In this document: positions 9,035 through 17,646 of the stretch, piece after piece
How the letters are laid out: each line of letters opens with the position of its first letter
Position numbering within the stretch: the first letter of the stretch is position 1
NCBI GenBank assembly: GCA_947502355.1
Contig: CANMZP010000027.1
Location: 1 to 59,021, forward strand
From: an uncultured Thalassotalea sp.
Lineage (GTDB): Bacteria > Pseudomonadota > Gammaproteobacteria > Enterobacterales > Alteromonadaceae
Length of the DNA stretch: 59,021 nt
Reading direction: 5' to 3'
Made by a program: the position numbers and the translations under genes
The notes under the pieces: generated by a model
Database searches by the model: none
Told to the model about the DNA's origin: nothing
Seen by the model: the letters and a program-made list of their open reading frames with translations, nothing else

Positions 9035-10333
9035 TTAGTTTACGGTGACTTTGTATGTAATGGTGACAATATCAGTACTAATTAATGTACCGCCATCAGT
9101 GCCATCCACGCCATCTCCAAGACGTACGATTAATTCATCAGCAACGACTTCACCAGATACTTGATTTGCTGATTCTGTATTACCGGTTGCCGGGGTTACG
9201 TTAGCAACAGTTTTTGTACCATTATCATTGAATTCGACATCAATAGAGGCAGTATCAAGAACCGTATATGCAGGTAATGAGTCAATAACACTCACAAAAT
9301 TTGCATCCGCTGCGCCTTCTGAGGTTACTTGTATGATGTAAAATAATTCACTACCAGGTGCAACAGCAGGAATTGAATCGGAATAAGCCGTAAAATCAAA
9401 TTCACTGGCAGGAAGCGTAGAAGCTACTCTTTTTTTGATGAGAACTTTTGTATTATTAAAAGCCCCTGTGATTCCGGTTTCAACTGATACATCATTTGAG
9501 CCATCGCCATCAGTGTTTCCACTACTGATTGTTAATCCAGTTGAAACTGATTGAACATTATCAGAATCCGTATTAACCGCATCTGTTTCTAAACGAGCGT
9601 ATACTCTTTCACCTATTAATTCGCCACCGATTAATTGAATCGCAGAAACCGCGGCAAAATTGGGTGCATTTCCATCAAGATCTTTCACGGTTAGGCTAGC
9701 TAAATTTTCATTTACCCCTGATGATTCTGCGTTACCAGCATCTAGCCCTGTAATTTCATAAACAGTCTTTGTATTGGCGACGTGTTCAATAGTGATATAT
9801 TCTCCAACTTCAAACCCATTGAGAGAACCACCAGGAAAATAAATTTCACCTGTTGCGCCACCAGACAAAGCAATTCCTGCCCCAAAACTTTGTAAAGAAG
9901 AGCTAGACCCATTAGTCGCTAGCACTGTTGTACCAACAAAGCTGCTATTAGTTTCATAAAAAGTAGCGGTTAAAGGGGTCAAACTTGCATTCGTTCCTAA
10001 GTCAACTGATATGGTATAACTATCCCCACCGTTAGCCGTTGCGTCCAAGGTATATTGGTTTGTAATATTACCTGTCGAAGTTGATGAAATGCTTGTAAGC
10101 GCACTAATTTCGATAGGTGACTCGATTAGTTTTACTAAAACTGAAACATTAGCCATTGCAGTTCTTGCGGCACCGGTATCACCAGCAGCATTATATGAAA
10201 CGGTAACTTCGTTAAAAATAGTTGCATTAGCTGATAGCGTTTCTGGTGCAGCAAAAGCATTATTCGTACCAACTGTCATAGCCACCGCAGCCGCTAGGGT
10301 TGTTATTTTTGTTATTAAGTTATTATTTCTCAT
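9035..10333 (-). CDS. Secreted DUF11-domain protein
   Basis: A 432-residue exported protein with a signal peptide ending near NNAFA|APE. It shares the N-terminal beta motif and overall layout of the 380-residue product encoded 43 bp downstream. Its C-terminal segment (PGSELFYIIQVTSEGAADANFVSVIDSLP) is a DUF11-like beta domain that ends precisely with ITYKVTVN, the same terminal strand found in the neighbouring secreted proteins. It is low in Cys and rich in Asn, Thr, Gly and Asp, as expected for extracellular beta-sandwich proteins. It is the third gene of the operon. No catalytic motif is visible. Confidence 0.72.
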   Translation of the reverse strand: MRNNNLITKITTLAAAVAMTVGTNNAFAAPETLSANATIFNEVTVSYNAAGDTGAARTAMANVSVLVKLIESPIEISALTSISSTSTGNITNQYTLDATANGGDSYTISVDLGTNASLTPLTATFYETNSSFVGTTVLATNGSSSSLQSFGAGIALSGGATGEIYFPGGSLNGFEVGEYITIEHVANTKTVYEITGLDAGNAESSGVNENLASLTVKDLDGNAPNFAAVSAIQLIGGELIGERVYARLETDAVNTDSDNVQSVSTGLTISSGNTDGDGSNDVSVETGITGAFNNTKVLIKKRVASTLPASEFDFTAYSDSIPAVAPGSELFYIIQVTSEGAADANFVSVIDSLPAYTVLDTASIDVEFNDNGTKTVANVTPATGNTESANQVSGEVVADELIVRLGDGVDGTDGGTLISTDIVTITYKVTVN

Positions 10334-10438
10334 AACTTTTCCTCATTAATTAATTCTGATTTTTCGTGTCGTTATCTTTAGCTGTTTATTAGTCCTGGCT
10401 TTAATAACACAGGCAGTTTCTCAGCTACTTAACATGTG

Positions 10439-10915
10439 TTATCCGTTAACAGTCACCTGAAAAGTGACACTCCCCGATGTTGCTGCTGGTATGTCTTTAA
10501 CAACCCAACGCAACGCATTAACATCACTTGCTTGAGCTGGTAGCTGCTCTCCTTTAATTGTTATCTTTGCACTAGCTTCAGCTTGATACTCCGTATCATT
10601 GTTCAGCTTAATTAATACTTCAGTGCCATTACCTTCAGCACTCCCCAAAATGTACGTTGTTCCAGTTGGAACCGGTGAATCAATGGCAACTTGCGTTGCG
10701 GCTTCATCGCCTGAATTTGAATAGGACAAAGTAAAAAACAGCGTCTCACCTGGGGTGATATCATCTGCTTTTACACGTTTACTTGTTTGCTCGCCGTTTA
10801 AGGTTGAGACAACGTCTTTTTCAACCGATTGTACTATGCTCACTTCTGGCCCAGCCCATGCTACGGTAGCAAAAAGCATTAAACTTGCTGTGATTGTGCT
10901 AGTGAATTTATTCAT
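10439..10915 (-). CDS. Small secreted single-DUF11-domain protein
   Basis: A 158-residue protein made of a signal peptide (ending VAWA|GPE) and one DUF11-like domain: GETLFFTLSYSNSGDEAATQVAIDSPVPTGTTYI is replaced here by positions about 52-85, followed by beta strands to the terminal TFQVTVNG. The body of the gene is little more than one repeat module, so it could act as a polymerising or capping subunit beside the larger proteins; this is inference. It lies 30 bp after the 1068-residue gene and 105 bp before the 432-residue gene. That longer gap contains arms ATAACACA and TGTGTTAT near the stop, which may form a weak hairpin. Confidence 0.72.
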   Translation of the reverse strand: MNKFTSTITASLMLFATVAWAGPEVSIVQSVEKDVVSTLNGEQTSKRVKADDITPGETLFFTLSYSNSGDEAATQVAIDSPVPTGTTYILGSAEGNGTEVLIKLNNDTEYQAEASAKITIKGEQLPAQASDVNALRWVVKDIPAATSGSVTFQVTVNG

Positions 10916-10945
10916 AAAAATCTCCTGTTACATCAAAGGTATTCG

Positions 10946-13900
10946 TTAATTCACTACGACTTGGTAGGTGAATGTTATTGATTGAGTTGGCGCTAATGTG
11001 CCGTTAAGTTTTATTTGTATGTTGGTTACGTTATTGTCTATAAAATTGCAGCGTCCATTGGTTACTGGCGCGGCAATTAGCGAAGGTAAGTAAGTAAAAT
11101 TGCTATCATTATTGTCAGAAAATTCGGTATTTTCGGTAGTTATCGAGATGTCTGCACAATCCGTGCATTCAAAGGTGTCTAAAACGGGGCTATCTGTTAC
11201 AAAACATAATGAGCTGTATGGGCTAATATTTTCGTTAACCAACATATTTACGGCATCGCCTAGGCTGTCATTGCGAATTTCAAATTGATATTGCAATATG
11301 TCTTGTACTTTCGCGTTGCTTATCGGGGTTGACGGATTACTTGCTAAGGCGACTTGTTTGCTTATGGTTAACTCAGGCGGAAGGTAAACGTCAAATTGGC
11401 CAAAGTCGATATCCCATATCACGCCTTCATGGCCTTCATTGGCTCTAATTTGTACATCCCAAGTGCCTAATGCATCCGCGGCGGTAATGTCATAGCTAAA
11501 CTCAACCATAAGTTGAGCCGCGGTTAAATCGGGAACTTGAGTATTGTCTTTCGTTACCAGGTTCGTTTGTTGAAATTTCACCTGCCCGATAGGGTCCGTT
11601 AACGTAGCATCAATACTGGTTATATCGAAAGTGCCAAATGGATCACTCACTATCGCTCTGACAAAAATGGTATTTTCAGGAATAATGTGGGTGATTTGAT
11701 TTTCCCAATTGCTATTTTGACCAACAACATGTGGAGCATCAAAAAACGCAATGCTATCAACATTTATCACGGTATCGGTATCTATTCTCACTTGAGAAAA
11801 GGTTAAGGTTCCTGCCGATATGTTACCCCTTGAAGGCTTTACTCTAAAACGTCCTTCATTTTCAAGTTTCGTATTTTGCACTATCAAGCGAATGGAACCA
11901 CCCGCAGGCACAACACCACTTCCAGTTAAGGCATAGGTATACGGGGTGGGCGAACTTGGTAGGGTTTCAGAAAATGTGCCGTCAGCAATGACCAAGTCAT
12001 TATCATCAACAATCGCCAAATAGAAGGTTGAAATACCGGTACCGTTACTATCTCGTCTCAATAATAGATCTAATTCAACAGCGTTTATATTCAAATCAGC
12101 AACTAGGTTGGTTTGTAGTGGCCACACAGCACAACTCGCTGATGTAGGGTTACTTATACAAGAAACATTACCATTACTTACGCGTACATATTTCTGGTTT
12201 CCCGTGTACGTTTGCTGACGAGACATATACGTTGCTTCATTAGAGTTATCACTATAAAGGTAAAGCTGTTTATCTGTGGTTGTTGGATTAAAACTTGAAA
12301 CAATAAAGCTTTGTGATGGGCTTGCCACATTATTTTCGATATCGGTAATGGTTGCGATATTGGTAATGGTGGTGCCAATGGCAGCGGAAGGCGCTATTCT
12401 TGCCTGGTAGCTTATGTCTAAGGTTTCGCCCGCGGCAACAGATAGGTTGGACAAGTTAATTTGTGTTGGCGTCGAATTATCAATAACCTCGGCACCTAAA
12501 TTACTGAAATCAAAACTTACATCCGTTAAATCTGCAGAAATATTATCAACAAGCGAAATGCCATGAACTGAATGCCCTGCACTTTCTATTATCGAGATGG
12601 TGTAAGTTAATAGGTCGCCCGGCTCAAAAATACGTCCATTATCATCATGAACGCCTTTTGTTGAGGTTGAAATATCACCATTTAAGACCGTGAAGTTAAT
12701 GATTTGATTATTATTACTGATCACATTATCGTAATTGCCGCCAGGGATTGGGTAATGGTTATCAGCTACATTTGGGATATCAATGTTGCCTGGTATGGAT
12801 AATCTGACTGAAATATCGCTATCGGCATTAGTAGCCACCAAAACGGGAATCGCAATACTGTCAGTGTCTGCGGCATTAAACGTTTTTGTTTTTGTGCATT
12901 CGACTACGTTAGTGCTTACCTCAGTACACGCCCAACTGTTATTGGTAAAGGTGGCTGAAGGTAAACTTAAATCATCATCTAATGTAATGGTAACTTTGAG
13001 CTCGCCTGCAGAACTAAAAGGGCCATTATTATTAATGGCAACATTAATGGTGTCCGTAACGCCCCGAGACATCGTTGTTTTTACTGGATTCCCATTACTT
13101 ATAGCAATATCGGCGACTTCAACATTTAAAATACTAAGCACTTCAGCGCTTAGTACCACTAAGTCATTACCGGATTCGTAGTCGGTTGTTACCTGGTTTT
13201 CACCACCACTTACATAAGCGGTAATGTCGTAAATATCAAAGTCAACACCGTCAAGGCCAGAGCTGATATACACATCAATGGTGTCATCACTAAAGGTTGA
13301 GTTAAATTGATTACCCGCTGGGTTATTTGAATTGGTTAAGTTCGCCCCTTCAAACAGTAAACGCTCACCATCATTAGCATTACTTTCATCCCCCTCCCAA
13401 GTAATATGTGCATGTTTTCCTCTGTTTACTCCAGGGGCAGGCAACTCAGCTCCGTCCGGCACCTGGAAATTTTTTGGCGTTAACGCCAAAGAATCACCCC
13501 AAAAGCGATCAAAGCCTTCAAAAATATTCACCAGACGTAGTGGTTCACTCTCTAATTCAAATATAACAATTAATGAGAAACCACCAAACACCTGACCGTT
13601 ATCACAATATTTACCGGTATTATCGACATTTAACTTAGATAAGGTGAAGGTTTCATTACTGCCAGTAGAGGTGCCTATGATGGCGCTAATTTCATTGGTA
13701 ACATCCAATGCGCCTGAGTAATAATTGTGCGTTTCACCACCATAAACAAAATCTTCAGTATATTGACGACCAAATTCTGCCGACAAGTCATAAGAGCGCC
13801 CCGATGATGGGTGGGCAAAGGTAATATCGTAATCAGGTGTATCATTGGAAGCCGCCCAAATTAAATGCGCTTTGGCAACGGTTGAACCAGCCGGCATACC

Positions 13901-14152
13901 GTAAAGTACACCGGTTGCGGTAGAGTTGATTGAACAATTCCCTGTTCTTACTGAGCCAGCGGCACCAACAAAGTTGCCGTGTCCTGCCCAACCTAGTTCA
14001 TCCCTAAGATCAACGCTTGTACCTGCAATACTTGAACAGCAAAATAAGGAAGAAAAAAATAGGTGAATCCCTCTATGCCTAGCAACTTTTAACAGTCGAT
14101 AAGCGAAATAACGGACAGATTGTAGAAACCTAACTAGCAGAAAATACAACAA
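10946..14152 (-). CDS. Large secreted multi-DUF11 protein, first gene of surface operon
   Basis: About 1,068 residues. The N-terminus is a basic stretch and hydrophobic core ending CCSSIA|GTS, consistent with export. No ATG lies before the signal peptide, so a TTG start (14152 or 14149) is assumed, with only a weak upstream AAAGG; the exact start is uncertain. Residues 45-340 form a beta domain that I do not recognise with certainty, containing FGGFSLIVIFELESEPLRLV and resembling N-terminal domains of other DUF11 proteins. DUF11-like modules follow at about 350-470, 490-600 and 924-1068. The last has several Cys residues (ECTDC and others), which could form disulfides. The protein ends ITFTYQVVVN. 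It is the promoter-proximal gene of the operon. Confidence 0.7.
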   Translation of the reverse strand: MLYFLLVRFLQSVRYFAYRLLKVARHRGIHLFFSSLFCCSSIAGTSVDLRDELGWAGHGNFVGAAGSVRTGNCSINSTATGVLYGMPAGSTVAKAHLIWAASNDTPDYDITFAHPSSGRSYDLSAEFGRQYTEDFVYGGETHNYYSGALDVTNEISAIIGTSTGSNETFTLSKLNVDNTGKYCDNGQVFGGFSLIVIFELESEPLRLVNIFEGFDRFWGDSLALTPKNFQVPDGAELPAPGVNRGKHAHITWEGDESNANDGERLLFEGANLTNSNNPAGNQFNSTFSDDTIDVYISSGLDGVDFDIYDITAYVSGGENQVTTDYESGNDLVVLSAEVLSILNVEVADIAISNGNPVKTTMSRGVTDTINVAINNNGPFSSAGELKVTITLDDDLSLPSATFTNNSWACTEVSTNVVECTKTKTFNAADTDSIAIPVLVATNADSDISVRLSIPGNIDIPNVADNHYPIPGGNYDNVISNNNQIINFTVLNGDISTSTKGVHDDNGRIFEPGDLLTYTISIIESAGHSVHGISLVDNISADLTDVSFDFSNLGAEVIDNSTPTQINLSNLSVAAGETLDISYQARIAPSAAIGTTITNIATITDIENNVASPSQSFIVSSFNPTTTDKQLYLYSDNSNEATYMSRQQTYTGNQKYVRVSNGNVSCISNPTSASCAVWPLQTNLVADLNINAVELDLLLRRDSNGTGISTFYLAIVDDNDLVIADGTFSETLPSSPTPYTYALTGSGVVPAGGSIRLIVQNTKLENEGRFRVKPSRGNISAGTLTFSQVRIDTDTVINVDSIAFFDAPHVVGQNSNWENQITHIIPENTIFVRAIVSDPFGTFDITSIDATLTDPIGQVKFQQTNLVTKDNTQVPDLTAAQLMVEFSYDITAADALGTWDVQIRANEGHEGVIWDIDFGQFDVYLPPELTISKQVALASNPSTPISNAKVQDILQYQFEIRNDSLGDAVNMLVNENISPYSSLCFVTDSPVLDTFECTDCADISITTENTEFSDNNDSNFTYLPSLIAAPVTNGRCNFIDNNVTNIQIKLNGTLAPTQSITFTYQVVVN

Positions 14153-14268
14153 ACTACTATTTATAACCTTTTAAGTTATTTTTATTTTTATATCTTTTAG
14201 TTGTTTTATTTTTATTATTATTTGTTAGAAATCCTGTTCCACTAAAAGGGCTTTATTAGCACTTTAGC

Positions 14269-14312
14269 TGTGAATTTATCCCATAAATTTCACAAACTTA
14301 ACAAAATGTTAA
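14269..14312. promoter_or_regulatory. Two adjacent inverted repeats upstream of the DUF11 operon
   Basis: At 14269-14294 the arms TGTGAATTTAT and ATAAATTTCACA form an almost perfect inverted repeat around CCC. Four bases further, at 14298-14312, TTAACA and TGTTAA flank AAA. Both lie about 115-160 bp upstream of the first gene of the DUF11 operon, inside the 519-bp gap 14153-14671. They are likely operator-type sites for dimeric regulators. The first resembles a CRP site with a spacer 10 bp too long, so CRP is not claimed. The rest of this gap is AT-rich and shows nothing else apart from the terminator near 14630. Confidence 0.45.
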
Positions 14313-14621
14313 CACAACTGATCCGACCTATCTATATTTTCCCCTCCATTTTTTAGCGTTTTTTTTAAAGTTTGGCGCCCCCCTTCCAAAGCGGCAAAAT
14401 AAGGTAAAAACCAACGAATAAAACAACCAAAAACAACTCAAAAGAAAAAGTAATGACGAACAGTAAATAACTAGCTATGCCTTAATTTCTGGTTTCATTA
14501 GACGTACTACTCGCTATAAGGAATGAGCGCTTAAGGTTCAGCATTGGTGACTGGTTTCATTTATTGGAAGGGTTATAAAGTAGTTAACGCAAAATGCGAT
14601 GTATAAAGGTGTTTTTTTGCT

Positions 14622-14653
14622 TAAAAAAAAAGGAGCCTGATAAGGCTCCTTTA
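14622..14653 (-). terminator. Rho-independent terminator of the M13 peptidase gene
   Basis: Read on the minus strand, AAAGGAGCC and GGCTCCTTT form a 9-bp stem around a 6-nt loop and are followed by a run of T. It begins about 20 bp after the peptidase stop codon. Confidence 0.9.
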
Positions 14654-14671
14654 CGTCAATTGGTTGCGTTA

Positions 14672-16747
14672 TTACCAGATTTTTACGCGTTTTTCAGGTG
14701 CAATGTACATCTTGTCACCTTCTTTCACGCCAAATGCTTCATAGAACTCAGGCATGTTCGATAACGAACCGATGGCACGGAAGTGTCCTGGTGAATGCGG
14801 GTCTGTTGTAACACGCTTACGAAGACCTTCTTCGGTACGCTTGCCACGCCAGATTTGTGCGTACCCCATAAAGAAACGCTCATCACCCGTTAACCCGTCA
14901 ATTACCGGTGCTTCTTTACCCTTTAATGAGTTTTTGTAAGCTCGGTAAGCAATGGTTACACCGGATAAATCACCAATGTTCTCACCTAGGGTTAGTGAAC
15001 CATTTACGTTTAGGTCGTGGAATACTTCATAACCGTCGTATTGAGCGATAAGCTGGTCAGCACGTACTTTAAATTCTTTAAGGTCGCCCTCTGTCCACCA
15101 GTTTTTCATGTTACCTTCGTGGTCGTATTTACTGCCTTGGTCATCAAAACCGTGGCCCATTTCATGGCCAATAACCGCACCAATACCACCGTAGTTAACC
15201 GCATCATCGGCTTCTAGGTTGAAAAATGGTGGTTGTAAGATAGCCGCCGGGAATACGATTTCGTTGGCTGGTGGGCTGTAGTAAGCGTTAACCGTTTGTG
15301 GTGTCATGTGCCATTCCCACTTACGGATAGGACCACCTAACTTTTCAAGTTGCTTGTTATGGCCCACTACGTCAGCGCTCATCACATTGGCTACTAAGCT
15401 GTCAGCAGTTATATTGATGGCTGAGTAATCTTCCCACTTGTCTGGGTAACCAATTTTAGGCGTGAATGCAGCAAGTTTTACACGAGCGGCTTTTTTGGTG
15501 TCATCCGACATCCACTCTAAAGAGTCAATTGACTCACCGTAGGCATTGCGTAGGTTTTCAACTAAAGTCGTCATGCGATCTTTGGCTTCAGGCGTAAAGT
15601 GACGCTTAACGTAAACCTTACCAATGATTTCACCAAGGTTTGAGTTAACAACGCTTACACCACGTTTCCAACGAGGTTTTTGCTCTTGTTGGCCGTCAAT
15701 GCTTTTGCCGTAAAATTCGAAATCCTGCTTGGCAATATCTTCTGTTAAATAAGAAGCAAAACCGTTAAGAACTTGCCAGTTTAAGTAAGCTTTCCAAGTA
15801 GATAAGTCTTCGTTAGCAACCAACTCACCAACAACTTTGGCGTAATCCGGTTGGCCAATGATGATGTCTTGCTCGCCAGAAACACCCAGTGTATCTAACC
15901 ATAATGACCAGTTAATGTGCTCTGATACTTGCTTTAAGTCGCTGACGTTAAATTTGTTGTAACGCTTTTCGCTGTCACGACGTTGAACACGAGTCCACTG
16001 TGCTTCGGCCAATTTGGTTTCTAGTGCCATAATGGTTTCAGACGCGGCTTTCGGGTTGTCTAGGCCAGCAAGGGCAAACATGTTTTCAATGTGTGCAACG
16101 TAGTCTTTGCGCATGTTTACGTAACGATCAGATTCGTTGAAGTAGTAATCACGATCCGGTAAACCTAAACCGTATTGTGTTGCATGGCTTACGTAGCGGC
16201 TTGATTGCTTGGCATCAATGCTTACGTAGAAAGCTAATGGCACACTCAGGCCTTTCACTTGTGATGCGGCAAAGTACTTAACTAAGTCATCTTGAGTTTT
16301 TAATGCGTCAATATCGGCTAAAAGCGGTGCGATAGGTTTGGTACCTAATGCATTTAAGCCTTCAACGTCCATGTATGAACGGAATAAGTCAGCCACTTTT
16401 TGCTCATCTGAGCCTGGCGCTAAGTCTTTTGCTGCTGCTAATTCTTCAATAATCGCTTTTACGTCATCATCTGACTTATCACGCAAGTCGTAGAATGAAC
16501 CGATAGCGGTTTTGTCTGATGGCATTGGGTGAGAGTCTAACCAACCGCCATTAACGTATAAGTAGAAATCGTCTTGTGGACGGATTTCAGCGTTCATATT
16601 GGCGCGTTCAATACCGGCAGATAATGCGGTTTTAGCGGAAGCTACAGCAACTTCTGGCTGCGCTGCTTTATTTTCTGTCGTTGATTCGTTACATGCTGCT
16701 AGTAGCAACAAAGACGAGCACATTGCGCCCGTTAATAAGTGTTTCAT
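14672..16747 (-). CDS. pepO: M13 family zinc metallopeptidase (PepO/neprilysin type), lipoprotein
   Basis: A 691-residue protein, full length for the family. The N-terminus is a lipoprotein signal with lipobox LAAC, so it is probably anchored in the cell envelope. It contains the M13 substrate-binding motif NAYYSP, the zinc site HEMGH beginning at H528, and the downstream ligand region ENIGDLSG, so the active site is intact. M13 enzymes are endopeptidases that cleave oligopeptides of limited size. It is monocistronic, with its own terminator. A second envelope oligopeptidase (M3) lies at 36916-39075, consistent with a life on proteinaceous matter. Confidence 0.93.
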   Translation of the reverse strand: MKHLLTGAMCSSLLLLAACNESTTENKAAQPEVAVASAKTALSAGIERANMNAEIRPQDDFYLYVNGGWLDSHPMPSDKTAIGSFYDLRDKSDDDVKAIIEELAAAKDLAPGSDEQKVADLFRSYMDVEGLNALGTKPIAPLLADIDALKTQDDLVKYFAASQVKGLSVPLAFYVSIDAKQSSRYVSHATQYGLGLPDRDYYFNESDRYVNMRKDYVAHIENMFALAGLDNPKAASETIMALETKLAEAQWTRVQRRDSEKRYNKFNVSDLKQVSEHINWSLWLDTLGVSGEQDIIIGQPDYAKVVGELVANEDLSTWKAYLNWQVLNGFASYLTEDIAKQDFEFYGKSIDGQQEQKPRWKRGVSVVNSNLGEIIGKVYVKRHFTPEAKDRMTTLVENLRNAYGESIDSLEWMSDDTKKAARVKLAAFTPKIGYPDKWEDYSAINITADSLVANVMSADVVGHNKQLEKLGGPIRKWEWHMTPQTVNAYYSPPANEIVFPAAILQPPFFNLEADDAVNYGGIGAVIGHEMGHGFDDQGSKYDHEGNMKNWWTEGDLKEFKVRADQLIAQYDGYEVFHDLNVNGSLTLGENIGDLSGVTIAYRAYKNSLKGKEAPVIDGLTGDERFFMGYAQIWRGKRTEEGLRKRVTTDPHSPGHFRAIGSLSNMPEFYEAFGVKEGDKMYIAPEKRVKIW

Positions 16748-17017
16748 GTTGGATTCCTAAAAAGGTAAATAGCTAAATCTGGACGTTTTATTGCCGCCTT
16801 AGGGCTTAAAAACATCATTTCTTATTATTCTTAACCCAAAGATACTACGAAGATTTAAGAAAAATATCTAGAGGGGTGAGATGAATTTAAGGAAATTGGG
16901 GGTGAATAAAGCCGTAAGACCCATGCGAGATAATATCGTAACTAAAATGATCCGATGAATCATACCAAAGATACAAAACCTCCACACCATTGGCTGATTT
17001 AACTGTTTTGCAAAAGT

Positions 17018-17614
17018 CTAAATATACTGATTATTTTGCAAATAACCTACGATTTGCTTAGCACATTCTTTTATCGATAGCTCATCGTTTTTAATATGAA
17101 TTTCCGGATTTTGTGGGGCTTCATAGGCTGAATCTATGCCGGTGAAATCTTTTATTTTGCCATCTCTTGCCATTTTATATAGGCCTTTAGGATCACGTTG
17201 TTCGCACACTTCAATGGGAGTGTCGATAAACACTTCGATAAATTCGCCCTGCTCTAGCATTGTTCTGGCCATGTCCCTGTCGGCTTGAAATGGCGAAATA
17301 AATGCGGTGCTAACAATCAGGCCAGAGTCGACAAACAGTTTGCTTACTTCGCTGATGCGGCGAATGTTTTCGACCCGCTCTTCGTCGCTAAAGCCTAAAT
17401 CGCCATTTAAGCCATGACGAACGTTGTCGCCATCGAGCAAATACGTATGCCGCTTTTGTTGAAACAATAAATCTTCAACCGCATTGGCAATGGTCGACTT
17501 ACCCGAGCCACTTAGGCCGGTGTACCAGAGTAAACATGGCTTTTGCCCTTTTAATTGAGCTCTTTCTTGCTTGCTTACAATGTGGCTGTGCCAAACGGTA
17601 TTTTCTGTTTTCAT
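17018..17614 (-). CDS. cysC: Adenylylsulfate kinase
   Basis: A 198-residue APS kinase, which phosphorylates adenosine 5'-phosphosulfate with ATP to give PAPS in assimilatory sulfate reduction. The P-loop GLSGSGKST is near residue 34, followed by LLDGDNVRHGLN (substrate binding) and the FISPFQADRDMAR segment, all characteristic of the family. It is the last gene of the cysD-cysN-permease-cysC run, 32 bp after the permease, so probably co-transcribed. Confidence 0.95.
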   Translation of the reverse strand: MKTENTVWHSHIVSKQERAQLKGQKPCLLWYTGLSGSGKSTIANAVEDLLFQQKRHTYLLDGDNVRHGLNGDLGFSDEERVENIRRISEVSKLFVDSGLIVSTAFISPFQADRDMARTMLEQGEFIEVFIDTPIEVCEQRDPKGLYKMARDGKIKDFTGIDSAYEAPQNPEIHIKNDELSIKECAKQIVGYLQNNQYI

Positions 17615-17646
17615 AGCGCGTCTTCTTATTCGTTTATCTTATCAAG

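Noticed and set aside
14269-14294. CRP binding site
   Set aside because: The TGTGA and TCACA ends are 16 bp apart instead of 6, so it does not fit CRP, though it is kept as an unidentified operator candidate.
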